Below are positions 24,497-38,976 of a stretch of DNA of 64,000 nt, in pieces (positions within the stretch are counted from its first letter, which is position 1; each line of letters opens with the position of its first letter). The notes beneath the pieces are model-generated. The model was not told the origin of the DNA. It searched no databases and saw nothing but the letters and a program-made list of their open reading frames with translations. Source of the stretch: Trichosphaerium sp. ATCC 40318 (lineage: Eukaryota; Discosea; Flabellinia; Trichosidae); assembly GCA_038496445.1 (NCBI GenBank), contig JALMLS010000093.1:372001-436000 (forward strand), written 5' to 3'. The position numbers and the translations under genes are program-made.

Positions 24497-24783
24497 AAAG
24501 GAAGATAACAGCTTGTGTTAATAAAATAGTAATCTGTTTAGTTTCAGCTCCCTTTCTTTGTTGTGAGTTTGCCACATCTTTTTTTCTACTGTTTCAACTG
24601 AACTATTTGTAAGTTTTTTTTTTGACTTCACGCGACTACACGTTCAAATAACTCTCGTTAAATAAGGCTCATAGTTACGTATCACGTGTGGAGACTACGT
24701 CGTTCCTTTATTTTAGCTTTTTAACTTGATTTGGGTGATAAAACGGCCGGGTGTATTCTACATTTTTAGTATTGGCTTACAAA
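24497..24783. other. Intergenic promoter region
   Basis: A 287-base spacer before the transglutaminase-like gene, with one CACGTG at 24683, about 100 bases upstream of the start codon. No gene is supported. Confidence 0.4.
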
Positions 24784-27700
24784 ATGGCTTCGAGACCACC
24801 GCCAATACCTTCAAGGACTTCTCAACGATTTAATTCTGATTCTGCCCGCGAAAACTTAGAGTCTCCAAAGCGACCGCCTTCAGCATCCCATCCGCCAAAA
24901 ATCGCGTCTGCGCTTCCTTTAAAGAAAAATAACGCAAAAATACCCAAACGAGGCTATGGACCAATCAAAAAGCGCCCTAAAGCTAAATCTGGATTTCACA
25001 AAGTACCTAAACGCCATCATCCAAAGAAAAGACCTCATTTGAAGCAACACCCGAAATTCGCTAAAAGAGGAAAATGCCTCCATCCAAAACATGCACCACC
25101 ACGTCGTAACTCATCTACTGTGAAGCAAGCACCTAAAAAAGGGCCAAAGAAACGACAACGTTACTCAGTAGGACACGTGGACGCACCTAGAGCGCTACCA
25201 GGGCTTAAAAAGATGGCTGCACCATCAAAGAAAAAAGGACCTCCAAAGATTAACAGAAGTACAAAACCAAAGGTGAATAGAGCTTCGAAACCCAAGATAT
25301 ATGTTGCACCAAAGAAGACAGTATATCATACACCTCATGCTACTACACCAGTACAAACCTCAGCACTGCCATCAAATGATTTCGCACGTGCGTGCAAACG
25401 TCAATTTTATTTTGATTTAACAGACTATTTAGAGCCTGAAGACGACTTTTTTCATAACGAGCCTGCAGTACCTCCCAGTCTTCCCAAGCATAGTGTTGTA
25501 CCGGTTCAGTCTCATGATGTTGTAGTACCTCCTAATCCTTCCAATCACCCTGTCATACCAGTTCGTCCTCACAATGCTTCATTACATAGTAGTACACCGC
25601 AAGCTAAGCCACCAATCATTTTGCCCAAGCAAGCTGTCCCTGTGCTACCTCAAGCCCCTTCTCAAGCAGTTAACAAAGGAAATCCGTTTGTGCATAGAGC
25701 AGCACCAAAAGCTCCAAAAAGACCTTCACAACCTCCACAACAGTCTTTACAGCCTGTCATTAAACCAAAAGGACCTCCAACGCTTCCTTCTAGAGCGTCT
25801 CAAAAAAACTTGCCTCCTATTCAGCCACAACGACCTTCTTTCGCTCCTAAGCAATCGCAAGTTCCTGCTTATAAGGTACCTGCATATAAAAGACCAACCC
25901 AGAGGCCAACAAAGAAGCATAAAAAGTATCGGTTTTCTTTCAAGAACTTTATGCCAACTACGACTGTTGTTACAAGTACTGGCCCTTCTTCGTCATCAAA
26001 CGGCCCTTCAAGGCCTCCTCCAATGTCCATTGTATCTGCTTCCCCTCTTCAATCAAGTACTATGCCTTCAACAGCGCCAAGAGGAACATCACCAGTTATA
26101 GAACGTAGAAAGTTCCAAAGAAAAAATGTGTCAAGTTCACTATCTCCTTCTTGTCCTGATACTCTGGATAAAGTACACAAGATGATAAAATACGGTATGC
26201 CTTTATTACTATATTTTATTTGTATAATAACACGTTTTTTACATTAGATGAGTTCACAGAGATTGATTTATTCGCTACCAATGCACCAGGTACATTTTCG
26301 TTTTGATTTTTTGATATTTTTTTTTCCGTTGTATGTACTTTGTACAATGCGGAACAATGATTGCTGTACATATTAAATTTGTAGAGGATTTAAGCGTTAG
26401 AAGGTTCTGACTTCTTTTTTAAACATAGAGCGTGAAGGAAGGTTTGTTGATTCGTTAGCAAAGTACATTGCACAAGAAGCAACCTCTCCATTGGATATTG
26501 GTAGAGCAGTTTATGTTTGGATAGCAAGACATATTGCGTATGATTTAGACCTATTACAAGTAGTACAAAGAGGTGGCGGACATAGGGATGTCATTCCATT
26601 ACAAGTTCTACGAAATCGAAAGGTACAAACAACCCTTTTTTTTTGAAAGCGTGTTTGTAAACTAACTCCAAAGTAGACTGTTTGTACTGGATATGCTAAT
26701 CTATTTAAAGCGTTATGTGATAATCTTGGTGTTGAATGCCATGTTGTAAAGTAAGTAACACCTTTTCAGGATACAAGCTTATCTTTTAACAAGTGGGGTT
26801 GCCGCTGCTTCTCATGAATTGAAAAATCTGGGCACAGCAAAACATGCATGGAATGCAGTTAAAATAGATGATTGTTATGTACAAGTTTTTTAGACTAACC
26901 TACAGATAAGTTTCTCATCATAATATAGTACTTGTTGGATGCAACGTGGGGCGCAGGATATGTACATGAAGCAGAATTTGAATTCAAGTTTGACAATTTC
27001 TGGTTTTTCACTGATCCTGTACGTTTTTCTTGCTAAAACAATAAGTATCTGCCTATGTTAGGAGCACGTGTTAACATGAAATGACAACTTCATATTAGCT
27101 CTGCTCCATGTCCTATCCTACATTGCATCCGTAGCACTAAAACTCTAAACATAGACATTATTTGTAAAATCTCATTTCCCGAATGAAACCAAATGGCAGC
27201 TTCTCAAAGAAGTAGTAACTCAGGAAGAGTTTGACGATATGCCTGTATTTATGCCACTATTTTTTTCGAGGTACTTTTAAACCATACAAATCTTTGATAA
27301 ACGTCATGGGCGTTTCTAAAACAAAAACCTGATACTAACCTATCTATTTTTAGTAAAGCACGTTTATTAAGTCATCATAGTCGTAATGTAGCTGCTGAAA
27401 TAGGTGGCTTGACAGAGGTATGTGATGAATTATTTATTTCAATGTTAATTATAAACATAGATTGTGCTCGCTGGCCCTAATGCTGTTTCTTTCACTGCAA
27501 CAATTTCACAAATCAAAACAGACGATAATGGAAGAGAAATAGGCACTCAACGTCTTCCACAGAATGCTGTACACACAAAATATGTGAAAGGTATACTTAC
27601 ACTTATTCGAGGTGCTATCACAGAGACGAGAACCTCATAGTGACGAGAAAGATAGCTTGAAGCAAGGTGAAGCGATAACTCAGGTATCGTCTTTTTTGTT

Positions 27701-28361
27701 TTACTTTCACTTTTTTCTGAGAGTCTTCTAGTTCTTGTTCTATGTTCCTGGTCCTGGTGAATTCCTTGTTCACCTTTTTGCTGTTGAAACAAACGATGAA
27801 GGAGGGTCTTTCCACGGAGAGCTTATTTTGGAGTACCTTGTATGGGCTGATGGTAAGGAAGCTGCTTTTGACTAGAAAAAATTCTTTTAACCTCGTCCTT
27901 TTTGCACTTTGCCACTTCGATCACAATACCTAGTTGCTGTTCATTGTATTTTTTTCCTTGCTTACCTAAACATTAGGATTTGATGAGCCTGGGCTTAGCG
28001 AGTTTCCCATGCTAACTGGAGACTTTCATAAAGCTAAATTAACCTTGATTTCCCCATTACAAAAGAGACTACCTAAAGGAAGTACACAAGAATTTCAGAT
28101 ATCCAAAGGTAGTGGTATGTCTCGCGTTGGTGTACTTCAAGGGAAACAACTTACAGAACTCCACTTGGTTAACGGAACACATTTTGCTGGAAGTGTATGT
28201 TTACCAGCTTTTTTTCATTGTTGTTTTTTACAGTGCTTTGTTTCCTCTTTCTGACTTGTTTGAAGGTAACTATACAACAACTCGGGCAAGTAGTAATAGG
28301 GTCTATTGGTGGAGATGCTCGTAGTTGGTCATTAAAATCATTAGTTGCTTACAACACTTAA
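24784..28361 (+). CDS. Kyphoscoliosis-type transglutaminase-like protein with proline-rich N-terminus
   Basis: The start MASRPPPIPSRTSQRF at 24784 begins a roughly 450-residue basic, proline-rich N-terminal region in one exon, with many PxxP motifs and Lys/His clusters, likely disordered and able to bind SH3 domains. After two short introns comes a transglutaminase-like core: VDSLAKYIAQEATSPLDIGR, AVYVWIARHIAYD, then TVCTGYANLFKALC (nucleophile Cys), TAKHAWNAVKIDD (His) and LLDATWGAGY (Asp). This order matches the kyphoscoliosis/CYK3 branch (PF01841). The C-terminal half has VFVPGPGEFLVHLFAVET and GDFHKAKLTLISPLQKRL, consistent with the KY family's trailing beta domain. In fungi CYK3 proteins pair an SH3 with this domain and act at cytokinesis; whether this one does is inference. 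The alternative upstream Met at 24751 is less likely. Confidence 0.85.
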
Positions 28362-28711
28362 AAACCAAATTCTAACCTTTTTTTCTTGCTTGTACATTTG
28401 CCAATAAACGTTATTATTTATTATGAGTTTAAGTGACAGTTTAACATACTAAGATCTTATCTGGTCAAACATAAATACTACAACTACAAGACATGAGTGA
28501 TGCAGCAGTAGCACTTCAACGACATCATATTTTTTGACTATTTATGGGCTTGTGAACCAATAGCGGAGAGCACGTAGTTGCCGTCCGTCATCCTTTTCAC
28601 GTGCACTTTGTTATCAACAGTATCCTAGCTCATAGAAACAACATACCACATGTACTTATCGTTGGTGGCGTTTTTGTGCGTTAGGATGAACAAAAAAAAA
28701 GTTGTTTTATT
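28362..28711. other. Intergenic (tail to tail)
   Basis: A 350-base spacer between two convergent genes. It presumably holds both 3' untranslated regions and has one CACGTG (28598, within TTCACGTGCAC). No gene is supported. Confidence 0.4.
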
Positions 28712-30020
<1,309 letters not shown>

Positions 30021-30302
30021 TTGTGATTTTGTTTATTAAACGAATTCAAGCCGACTTTTTTTTGTCTTTCGCAGGCAAGTTTGAACTGACTTTACAAACA
30101 CGTGCTAGTGCCTGTCCTCATTCTTACCGTTTAGGGATATAGCCAAAGGTATTTAAAAGCAAGGTACAGTGTGTACCGTACCTACTGTTTCTAATAATCA
30201 GAATCGCCAAACCGCTTTCACTGATTGAACTTTGTTAATTTCATGGTAAACTTAAGTATTAGTGAATAGTCTACGCATTGACAACAACGAATACTACATA
30301 CA

Positions 30303-31158
30303 ATGAAGTCAGTATATATATCAAAAAGATCAAGGATTGATGCTTCATCGTACGAGCTTGTAGTCATCACTTGGGTTAGTGTTGACATCTTTAATTAGGT
30401 GGCTTAGAAATATTGATGGTGAAGAGGATCATTATGACAGAAACTTGGCTCTTGATGAAGAAAGACGTGATACCGGTTGGTACAAACCACAAGTCCAAAA
30501 AGGATATGATTTTGAAAGAGTTTCCGAGACTATGAAGAAGAGGAAGCAAAGACGTAAAACATGTTTACCATGGAAACAACATCCAAAAATCAGTACTACT
30601 CCAATAGATACGCCAATACCACGTGATCGCTCACGTAAATGGGTATCATCTCAACCAAAACAAAGAATTCTCGGAGAACCAAGACCGTGTTCACCTTTGC
30701 TTGCAAGAAGACGCTCTGAGACTAATCTTACAAAGCGTACAATATCTAGTAATAACAAACCTTTATCTAAATCATGTGGAGCACGTACAAAGTCTCAAGA
30801 ACTTGCAGATAAAAAAAAAGTGAACAACTCTAAAACGTTATCTACCAGAACTAAAAGATCTCCTACAACGTGTACAAAGTTTGACTATCGTACTTATTCT
30901 ATAAGAGATAGCAATTCAAGCTTTACTACCATCCCCAAACCGAACTACCCAGCCCCACCACCTCCTTTGAAATCAGCTCTTTCGGACACGAATACGCAAC
31001 AACACCAATCTCGACAGCACCATAGTTTGTCAGGTCTGACTCTCGATATCTTAGATGACATGGAGCTACAAAGATCACCACTATCACCTAGTACAAAAAG
31101 GCCTTTGTCGAAGTTAAAAGTAGTGGGTACTGTAAACAAACAATTTCCAACTAAATAA
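30303..31158 (+). CDS. Basic, Ser/Pro-rich hypothetical protein
   Basis: A short first exon (MKSVYISKRSRIDASS) joins the long second exon through a 51-nt intron (about 30350-30400) that starts GTACGA and ends TTAG, giving WLRNIDGEEDHYDRNLALDE. The rest is rich in Lys, Arg, Ser and Pro with no domain I recognise. It includes a poly-proline cluster (NYPAPPPPLKSALS) and many predicted Ser/Thr-Pro sites, and ends VVGTVNKQFPTK. The composition recalls the N-terminus of the transglutaminase-like gene and suggests a disordered SH3-binding or phosphorylated protein. The splice-less alternative would start at Met 30379. Confidence 0.6.
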
Positions 31159-31364
31159 AAAGAATCTTTTTTTTAATCGCTTTTGTGACCCACTCGCTGT
31201 TGTTTTGAAAAAAGAGAAAGTTTCCAATTGCAAGGGAATTAGCATTCGTAAATCACGTGGCCATCTGGTTTTATTAAAATTGACTCAAGGCTTTTTATTC
31301 AATATTTTTCAGAAAACTATCTTTTAAGCTGTCTACCAACATCCATTCGACCTACAGCCAAACA

Positions 31365-33640
31365 TTAAACTTGATTTCCTAACAAAAACCCTGAACGTAC
31401 AGCACGTGCTGGAGATAAAAGCTTGCAATTATGCTGACCTGCATCACCAGCTATAGGAAATGTCATTGAAGTAAATACAGCTGGAGACTGCACAGTAAAC
31501 ACATTCGAATTAGCTCCCTTAGTTGTTTTAGTATATCATTTGATCTAATTTATCACAATTCTATATAACTTACTTGATCGAAACTGAGCTCCGCAGCAAG
31601 CCAACTGGCACTTGAGCCTTCTACTTTGTCGTCTAAAAATTCAAGGCTTCTCCCTCTTTGTACATACCTATTGTTTGAAAAACGTATTAATTTTTGAAAA
31701 TCTTTTCGCTGTCTTTTCTGACAACAAACTGTTGGTGTACCTTTGAAGTTGCTGTGGTAGGAGTAATTTTTGAGCTACTTCAACAGCCTTCTTGTTCATA
31801 TCCATACAAGTGAGCTCGGTCCCAAAACTAGTTGGTTTTTTAAGTTCCTTCATAAGAGCTATTTGCCGTTTTGTTAAGCAGTCTACGGAAAGTGCAGACT
31901 CGATAAGTGTTGATATATCTAAAGGATTAATAGGAAACTCATTATAGTTTGATGTAATAATAGAAACTCCTCCATCCTAAAGCAAAAAAGTGTATAAGAA
32001 AAAAATAAGAATGTTACAGATAGTCAAAAATAGTACGCTGTCTTCAGTAACGTCTACATTAGATGTAGAAAAAGCCACTACACTGTTGACAGTTGATTGT
32101 GTAGTACGAAGATATTGAGTGTTATTAAGCATATTAACAAGAGTCTCTTGAGTTGATACACACCTTGGTGTGAGTGGTAAGTTCAAAATAATTGTACTTT
32201 CGAAAAATAGTACCATGAGAATCGCTCAATAGCAGTCGCTTTCCAGAACGGCTCAACGAGGACTTGAGCAGATTTTATCGAAGAAACCAAATATTGTACT
32301 GCCTGTAATATTAAATTAAATTGCAAAAAAGCCGAAGAGTCCGTTGTCATTTAAGTTTTGTACCGTTTGATTTTCGAAAAGTTGAGCATAAATAAAAGAA
32401 GAAACAGCTTCGCCTATCATAACATGCGCTGAGTAATCAGAAATTTCTGGCTTGATATCTCCCTCAATAAATACACCGTTTCCTAAGATAATATAAATAA
32501 CAACAATAGTTTTCTGCGCCAAGCCAAGTTAAAGACGGCTAAAAATGAAAATCTTCAGAAAAAACTAGTTTTTCCCTTGACTAGGTTCGAAGAGTCTCAC
32601 CTGCGAATTGTGAATTATCAACACCAGGTAGAATGACTACAGGCTTCGTTTTAGCAGCTTCTTGCAAACCAATACGAGGAATAACATCGGCAACCAATTG
32701 TTTTAAAGAAAACGCAATACGTGTCATCCGCGTCAAACCATCTATCTCAGCAGCCAAATGAAGTACCTAGCAATTGGATTATAACTAATTTACAGGTGGT
32801 AAACAAGTTGGTATGAGTGTACCGAATCAGAAAACAGAGGAAGCGACTCAGATCCATTTTTTGGCAAGTATGCTCCAAAAAGAATAAGACCAGAGAAATC
32901 TTTCTTGTAGGCCTGATAACACTGTTAGGTTTTCTCTGATAACTTGATACTTAGTGTACCCCCTTTGCTATTATTCCACCAAGGGAATGACCAGACATGA
33001 ATATATCGTTGTCAGACAATTGTGGATAGATTTTTTGTACCTTTACAGAACCATAATTAGAAAGAAAAACGAAGATCGGCTAAGTGTGAGCTAAAAGTGG
33101 GATATATCGCGTACAGCTGTTTTAATCTTGCTGATTTGAGAGTCTGCTTCAATAGGATCCGGAATATTACCAGCGAAACTAGATATCCCAACCTACATTC
33201 CAGTTATCAAGTTTTTCCCACCACTTTTGAAAAAAAAGAGTTGGTTTTCGATGTATCACGTGTTAGATCAAGTAAAAAACGAAACGGCGCGTTTCGATAA
33301 CCACGGAGTAAAAACGATTGGAGAGTCCTTGTTACACTATCACGTGGCAGAAAATGGGTGTCAGAGCGTACCCAAAGGCGAACGCTAGTTGTAGCGCTTT
33401 GAATCATCTTGGCTACGCTTAAATAATCGGTGGCCTCAACCAGAGGAGCTAAAAAGATTGTAATGGAGTAAAACTACAAACAACCGTGCCTTGGAATAAT
33501 ATTAACAGCTTTACGTCTCCTGACGCGGTAACAACAGGCGGAATAACTACTGGGTCATCGATAGCCATTGTAATGGCAAACATAGCCAACAAAACGGAAA
33601 AGACTATCAGTCTGCTTGATGTCATCATTGTACTGCCCAA
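31365..33640 (-). CDS. Secreted alpha/beta hydrolase (lipase-like)
   Basis: The start at 33640 (MGSTMMTSSRLIVFSVLLAM) gives a signal peptide; Met codons 5 and 6 are alternatives. The nucleophile elbow is clear: LSDNDIFMSGHSLGGIIAKG (about 32970-33040), the G-H-S-x-G-G motif of lipases and esterases. Downstream, FSGLILFGAYLPK and VVILPGVDNSQFA could carry the Asp region, and EISDYSAHVMIGEAVSSF has a candidate catalytic His. A C-terminal extension follows (DISTLIESALSVDCLTKRQI, FGTELTCMDMNKKAVEV), ending RAVRSGFLLGNQV. The C-terminal part does not match a family I know. About ten introns. It is transcribed divergently from another secreted hydrolase 170 bases away. Confidence 0.75.
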
Positions 33641-33811
33641 ATCTGGCGTGGTCTTAATATGCTGTAGGGCTTCCTTAACTCAAATACCAAAGCCTGCGGC
33701 TATACTTATATCAGCTTCACAAACGCTCACTAAACCTGTCAAACGGTTTTTCATTTGAGGCAAAAAACACGTTAAAAGCAATTGTTTCAAAAAAGCCTTT
33801 TCTCAAAGCCT

Positions 33812-36800
33812 ATGACAACCATAGGCTTTACAATAATTTTGGCACTATGCCTTGTTGGTGTAGTGGCGATACCAAGGTACAAAACGTGATCTAGAGGTTA
33901 TCTAAAATTTATTAGTGCACCAACAAGCTATAATGTGATAGGGCCGTTTCCCTATGGTATGCGCAGCGTCTAGATGTCATAACAGTAATTTTACGTTAGG
34001 ATACAGAGAAATTGGCGGAGATACTCTAAAAGCATTCGGTGACGTAAACTATGTTAATAATATGACGTTTCCGAGCGAATTAGCTTTATTTGGGAGGTAA
34101 ACCGTCAATTCACGTTAAATACGAGCTTATCAACCTATAGAACAACATGGCACGTTGCCACACAAGATAAAAACGGTCATATTAAAATATCGTTCAAAAA
34201 CGGCGACTGGGATTCTTTAAACAACGCTTTTGGCGGTGCTGGGCAGTTATGGCAAGGATGGGCTATTGGTAGCTTTGATGTTGATGTATCTGGAACGTTA
34301 GTGAACGACATGCTTTGCATTTGCCTTTTTCTAGTTCGGGCTTTTTTTTTTTATTTTTTTTTTGAAGGTACCTCATTCAATGTGTTGATTACGACTTTAC
34401 TCAAACATTCACTCAATCCATGATGTATGTCGATGATACTCTTTTTAACATGAATACTGTCGCATATACTTTCGCATGGTTCCCTGTTGTATTATCTAAA
34501 GGGACGCATAACATTCGCATTCATATCAGGTAATACTTTTTTTTATTTGATCGTGTTTGGATTGCTGAACTATTTTAAGCGGTCAAGTCGACTCTGAGGA
34601 TTTCACGTGCTCATTAGCTGCAGTAGAAAATTCTTGGATAAAGCCTATCGTCGCTGATGCTACTGTACCAGATATTGTTGGGACAGAATTAGCGTCTCCG
34701 TACATAAGTATTCCTATATTAAATACAAACACACAACTTGATTTACAAGGCACGTTGTTTAACAACACTGCTCCTAAAATTCGGTCTAGGTGTTATTATT
34801 ACCTCTTCAAATCCTTCTATACTTGTAAGAGCATCATCTAAAGATAAATTCTCTAGTGAGATGACATACAAAGTGCCAATCTCTGCTGGTCAAATTCTAC
34901 CAGTAGATTTTGAAATTCAAGTTGCATCAACAACTAACATGACCGCCTTGGATTTCACAGTAACTCCTATTTTATCAGAATCTGAAGATATAATACTTGC
35001 ACCAGTACCTGTTAGTATAAATATCAACACTATACCTTGGGGTAAAGCTTATGCATACACTTTTAGAGACTTTGACAATGTAAGGAATATTCAACTTTTT
35101 TTATTTTTCATGTTTCTGACGTTCTTTCTTTCATAGAGCGTACAGTACGCAGCTGCTTATCCTCCAGCAAATACATGTCCAAAAAGTGGATGTTCTGTTA
35201 TTCTGACTTTACATGGCGCTTCAGTAGACGCTAAATCAGGTGCATGGAAATATGCGTATCAACAGCAAAACTACACTTGGGTAACTGTTACTTTTTTCTG
35301 TTTCTTGTTTTTTTTCTAAAAGTGCTTGTAGATCATTTATCCAACGAATAGAAGAAGGCTAGGATTTGATTGGCAAGGTCCTGGTATGGACAACGCATTT
35401 TATGCTCTCGATAGCTTTATAGAAGCATTACCTGGTGTTCCAATTCTAAACAAGCCAAAATACAATGCAAATAAAACTATGCTTGTATATGCTGGACATA
35501 GTATGGGTGGTCATGGAACTCTTGAGCTCAGCACACATTATCCAGATCTTGCTTTGGCAATAGGTATTCATAAACATGTTTTATTGGTGTATTGACAGTT
35601 GTTTTAGCTCCTGCAGCTGGTTGGATAAAGTGGGAGTATTATGTACCGTTTATGATACGAGTTGGTTATGAGTAACACGTCTTGTTATTCCGTTTTTCCG
35701 GTTATACTAACATGTGTTTTTTAGCTTGATTGATCCTATTCTTCGCGGGCTATTACAGGTGCGAACAGAGAAAGGTTGGTTTGTAGTTTTCAAATACAAG
35801 CTCTACAACCATTCTTTTTCTAGTGGAGTTTTACTAAAACAAGTGTTTGTAGTCTTCAATCTCCGAGTATGACTCAGACTTGTATCTTCCAAATATTAAA
35901 GGTAAGAGTTATTATATGTGACTATACTCACGTATTAGCAATACCAACAATTGTTCGTATGGGTCAAAATGATACAACAGTTCCACCTTGGAATCTGAGA
36001 CGTGTTGTAAGTACTTTTTTTTATTTTAAGGTGTAACACAGTTAGGCTCGCGTTTTGGATGAGTTTGTTGGTAAACCTGGTTTTGTTGAGATATCTGAGA
36101 TACCAGGAGAAGGTCACTGGTTTGGTGGTGTAGTAGATGATGCAATCATGCAAGCTTTCTTTGATAAACATACAAAGACACAAGCAAAACCAGGTTTTTA
36201 TTCTTCATTTTTTTTCATTCGTTTTACTTTCACTCTAGCGCTTCCTACTTCTTTTGAAGTTCGTACTATGAATCCTGCACATACTGGATCGCGTGGAGGA
36301 ATTCTAATTTTACAACTTGGGCTACCATTCAGACGTACAAAAACCAACGATGGTTTTGATAAGTTTAGCTTATTTAATTAGTTGGTCGCGTTTTAGTCAA
36401 ACGACAAGGCTCTCAATGGCTATTACACACTGTAAATATACGTAGATTCGTATTCAAAGATGTACCTGGTATCCCTAGACCATCTTCTATAACATTCAAA
36501 GACGGGACATCTTTCTCAAACTTACCAAAGGTGACAGTCTTTAATTTCTGATGCTTAATTAACTTTGTTTTTCTGAAGTTGCCATTTCATTTTTGTAATT
36601 TGGATGGACAGAAATGGACTATTTGTAACAACTCAGATTGGACTATCAAAGAGCGTCATGCTAAAAACTATGGACCAGCAAGACAAATACTTGAAGGACC
36701 TATGTTGATAGTATATGGCACAAAAGTGCGTAACTTAGAGTTTATTTTCTAAAGTATAACTTTTCTTGCTCAGGATGAAAGTTCAATAGCTCGCTATAAG

Positions 36801-37386
36801 CGCTATGCAACATGGCTTGCTAATGATTTATACTTAACTGGACATTATGCTATTCAAGTTATAGCAGATAAAGACTTACAAACATCTGAAGCCAGTGAGT
36901 ATAACTTGATACTGCTTGGTTCTGTTCAAGACAACTCGTGGATAAAGAAACTCAATCCGACATTTCCAATTGATCTACAAGAAGATAAAATAACACTTGG
37001 AAGACATAATTTTGAAGGAAAGGGAGTAGGTGCTATATTCCTTTCGCCATGGGAGAAACAGTTAGCGTAAGGACATAGTAGAACCAAAAACTCTTATTCC
37101 TCTTTTTTTCTTAATATTTGATAATTTCGTTGTAGTCTTGTTGTTACTGGTCTTGATGAACAAGGATTTTCTTCAGCTTTTTCTTATTTTCCACTTCATA
37201 CTGGTGTAACTCTCCCTGATTTTATAATTATGGGTGACACATTTCCATGGGCAGGTTCGTATTAGCCCAAGTTATAAATTGTGATCTTATGATATAAACA
37301 AAATAGGTGACGCCGGTATTCTTGCTGCCGGGTATTGGTCTAATGAATGGGGAATAGATGACAGGATAATGTATATTGCTGCTTGA
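33812..37386 (+). CDS. Large secreted esterase/prolyl-oligopeptidase-like hydrolase
   Basis: The start MTTIGFTIILALCLVGVVAI encodes a signal peptide. The N-terminal half is beta-rich, with ATQDKNGHIKISFKNGDWDS and SGTYLIQCVDYDFTQTF, and appears to form non-catalytic sandwich domains. The catalytic region has VILTLHGASVDAKSG, IIYPTNRRRLGFDWQGPGMD and YAGHSMGGHGTLELSTHYPD (nucleophile Ser), then TIVRMGQNDTTVPPWNLRRV (Asp) and ISEIPGEGHWFGGVVDD (His). This Ser-Asp-His arrangement resembles polyhydroxybutyrate-depolymerase/S9-type esterases. A long C-terminal part ends GDAGILAAGYWSNEWGID. Around twenty short introns. The substrate is unknown; a role in extracellular digestion is inferred. Confidence 0.8.
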
Positions 37387-37571
37387 ATAGTCAACAATAG
37401 GCAGTGTAGTAATAAACTTCGGAGAACTCCATTAACAACATCTAATACTAATTCAAACAAACTGAATGTTACTTATTTTAAACTTTAACCGGCTACTGCC
37501 GTCGATTATACTTTAAATGACCATACTGACTCATTTTAAGGAGTGATACAAACAAAAAGCAGTTACTTTAC

Positions 37572-37781
37572 TTGACAAAGAAGCCGGAGAGTGAATTCCA
37601 GAGGAGAACGCCAACAAAAAAGTTGCGAAAAAAAAAATCTAAAGTCAACAACAACAAGGTTGGATACCAGTACACAGTTACACGGACCAATGACATGCGT
37701 TCACTGTTGACGGGTAAGACAAAGAAAGTAAGAGTTATACAATTACTGCTAGGTGAAACAAAAATTCTTTATTATGCTTGA
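37572..37781 (+). CDS. Short basic open frame, doubtful
   Basis: A 69-codon frame (MTKKPESEFQRRTPTKKLRK...) that is highly basic and has no recognisable domain. It lies between the large hydrolase and the LRR gene. A possible splice acceptor (ACAAAG) lies just upstream, so it could be the last exon of a longer gene. There is no independent support. Confidence 0.25.
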   Translation: MTKKPESEFQRRTPTKKLRKKKSKVNNNKVGYQYTVTRTNDMRSLLTGKTKKVRVIQLLLGETKILYYA

Positions 37782-37815
37782 GCTACTTCGTTTTCTGTAT
37801 AATTCTTTTATGCCA

Positions 37816-38340
37816 TCATCTGTTATCATTGAAGTTTCCGATAATTTTGTGCGCACCAGCCAGAGCTTTCATACCTTCATATGTTATATTTGTATTTACT
37901 AAATTAATGCTATGCACACCAGCCAAGGCTTTGATACCTGAATCTGTTATTGATTTACAATAGCACAAGTTGATAGTGTGTACACCTGTCAACACTTTCA
38001 AACCTTCATCTGTTACATTGGTATACGACAAATTAATGCTATGTACACCTGCCAAGGCCTTGATACCTGTATCAGTCACATTGCTACGGGATAAATTAAT
38101 CGTGTGTACACCTGCCAAGGCCTTTATGTGTTTATCTGATACGTTAGTAGCTGTGATCACGATATTTAAACCTGCAAGCAAAAGCAGTTGTGTACGTGGG
38201 AAACTATGATATCGATGAAAAGAAATTTTGGTGTTCTTCAGTAAACGACTACCAGATATAATTCTCAGTTCATCTTTGTTTCGAATAGCTATTGAACCGT
38301 ATCCAATATGGCTGTGGACAATATCGTGGGAAAATGGCAT
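37816..38340 (-). CDS. Short leucine-rich-repeat protein
   Basis: An intronless 174-residue frame. After an N-terminal segment (FHRYHSFPRTQLLLLAGLNI) it contains about five LRR units of roughly 23-24 residues built on the pattern VHTINLSxxNVTDxGIKALAG, for example SRSNVTDTGIKALAGVHSIN and SYTNVTDEGLKVLTGVHTIN. The units are unusually alike, which suggests recent internal expansion. This repeat style is common in protist and large-DNA-virus LRR proteins, often behind an F-box; no F-box is evident here. It ends HKIIGNFNDNR. Confidence 0.75.
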   Translation of the reverse strand: MPFSHDIVHSHIGYGSIAIRNKDELRIISGSRLLKNTKISFHRYHSFPRTQLLLLAGLNIVITATNVSDKHIKALAGVHTINLSRSNVTDTGIKALAGVHSINLSYTNVTDEGLKVLTGVHTINLCYCKSITDSGIKALAGVHSINLVNTNITYEGMKALAGAHKIIGNFNDNR

Positions 38341-38976
38341 GTTTGGGCTGCATGGAGTGTGTATGTTCGTTGTTTAAGAATATGAACTATCAGTTCTATT
38401 GGGAGGGCAATAAGGTCAAAGACAGGTTGTTTTGTCGGGCTTTTTTCCATTTTATACAGTTACAACTGCCGTTAAGAGCCAACGCACACTATTAGGATAC
38501 AGTAAATTTATCGCCACGTGTTACAGGTGCAAAGAAAGTATAAAGGCGTTATATTGTCGTGATGTCTTGTTGAGACTCAGGACGTGTTGTAAGGTAGGAA
38601 AGGTAAGGAGAAATCTGTTTTATTACAGTTTTCATGGTTAGGTAGGTCAACGTAGATTCAAGGTTCACATCACTCCGACAGTGAGCTTGTTAATCTTTTG
38701 GCATAGTGGTTTGTAAGATGCGACACAAAAACAAGCGAAGAATAACGTACACGCCTCAGAATAAATAATAAGAATAAAACAGGATTATCAAGAAACAACA
38801 TGTGTTCCCCCAATAAGTATTGGCTGCAGGTGTAAAAGTGAATTTTTGCAATGAAGTGATTGTTTATTGAATTTCTTGTGCTCTCTTTAACACAATTTAT
38901 CGTATACGTCAGAATGAGAAAATCCTGCTTTTGTGCCACCGCCTGCAACGTGAATGCAACCCTAGGAATAAACTTG
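38341..38976. other. Intergenic without supported gene
   Basis: About 0.64 kb between the LRR gene start and the kelch gene end. Short frames exist on both strands, but none has support. One CACGTG lies at 38515, about 175 bases upstream of the LRR start. Confidence 0.4.
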
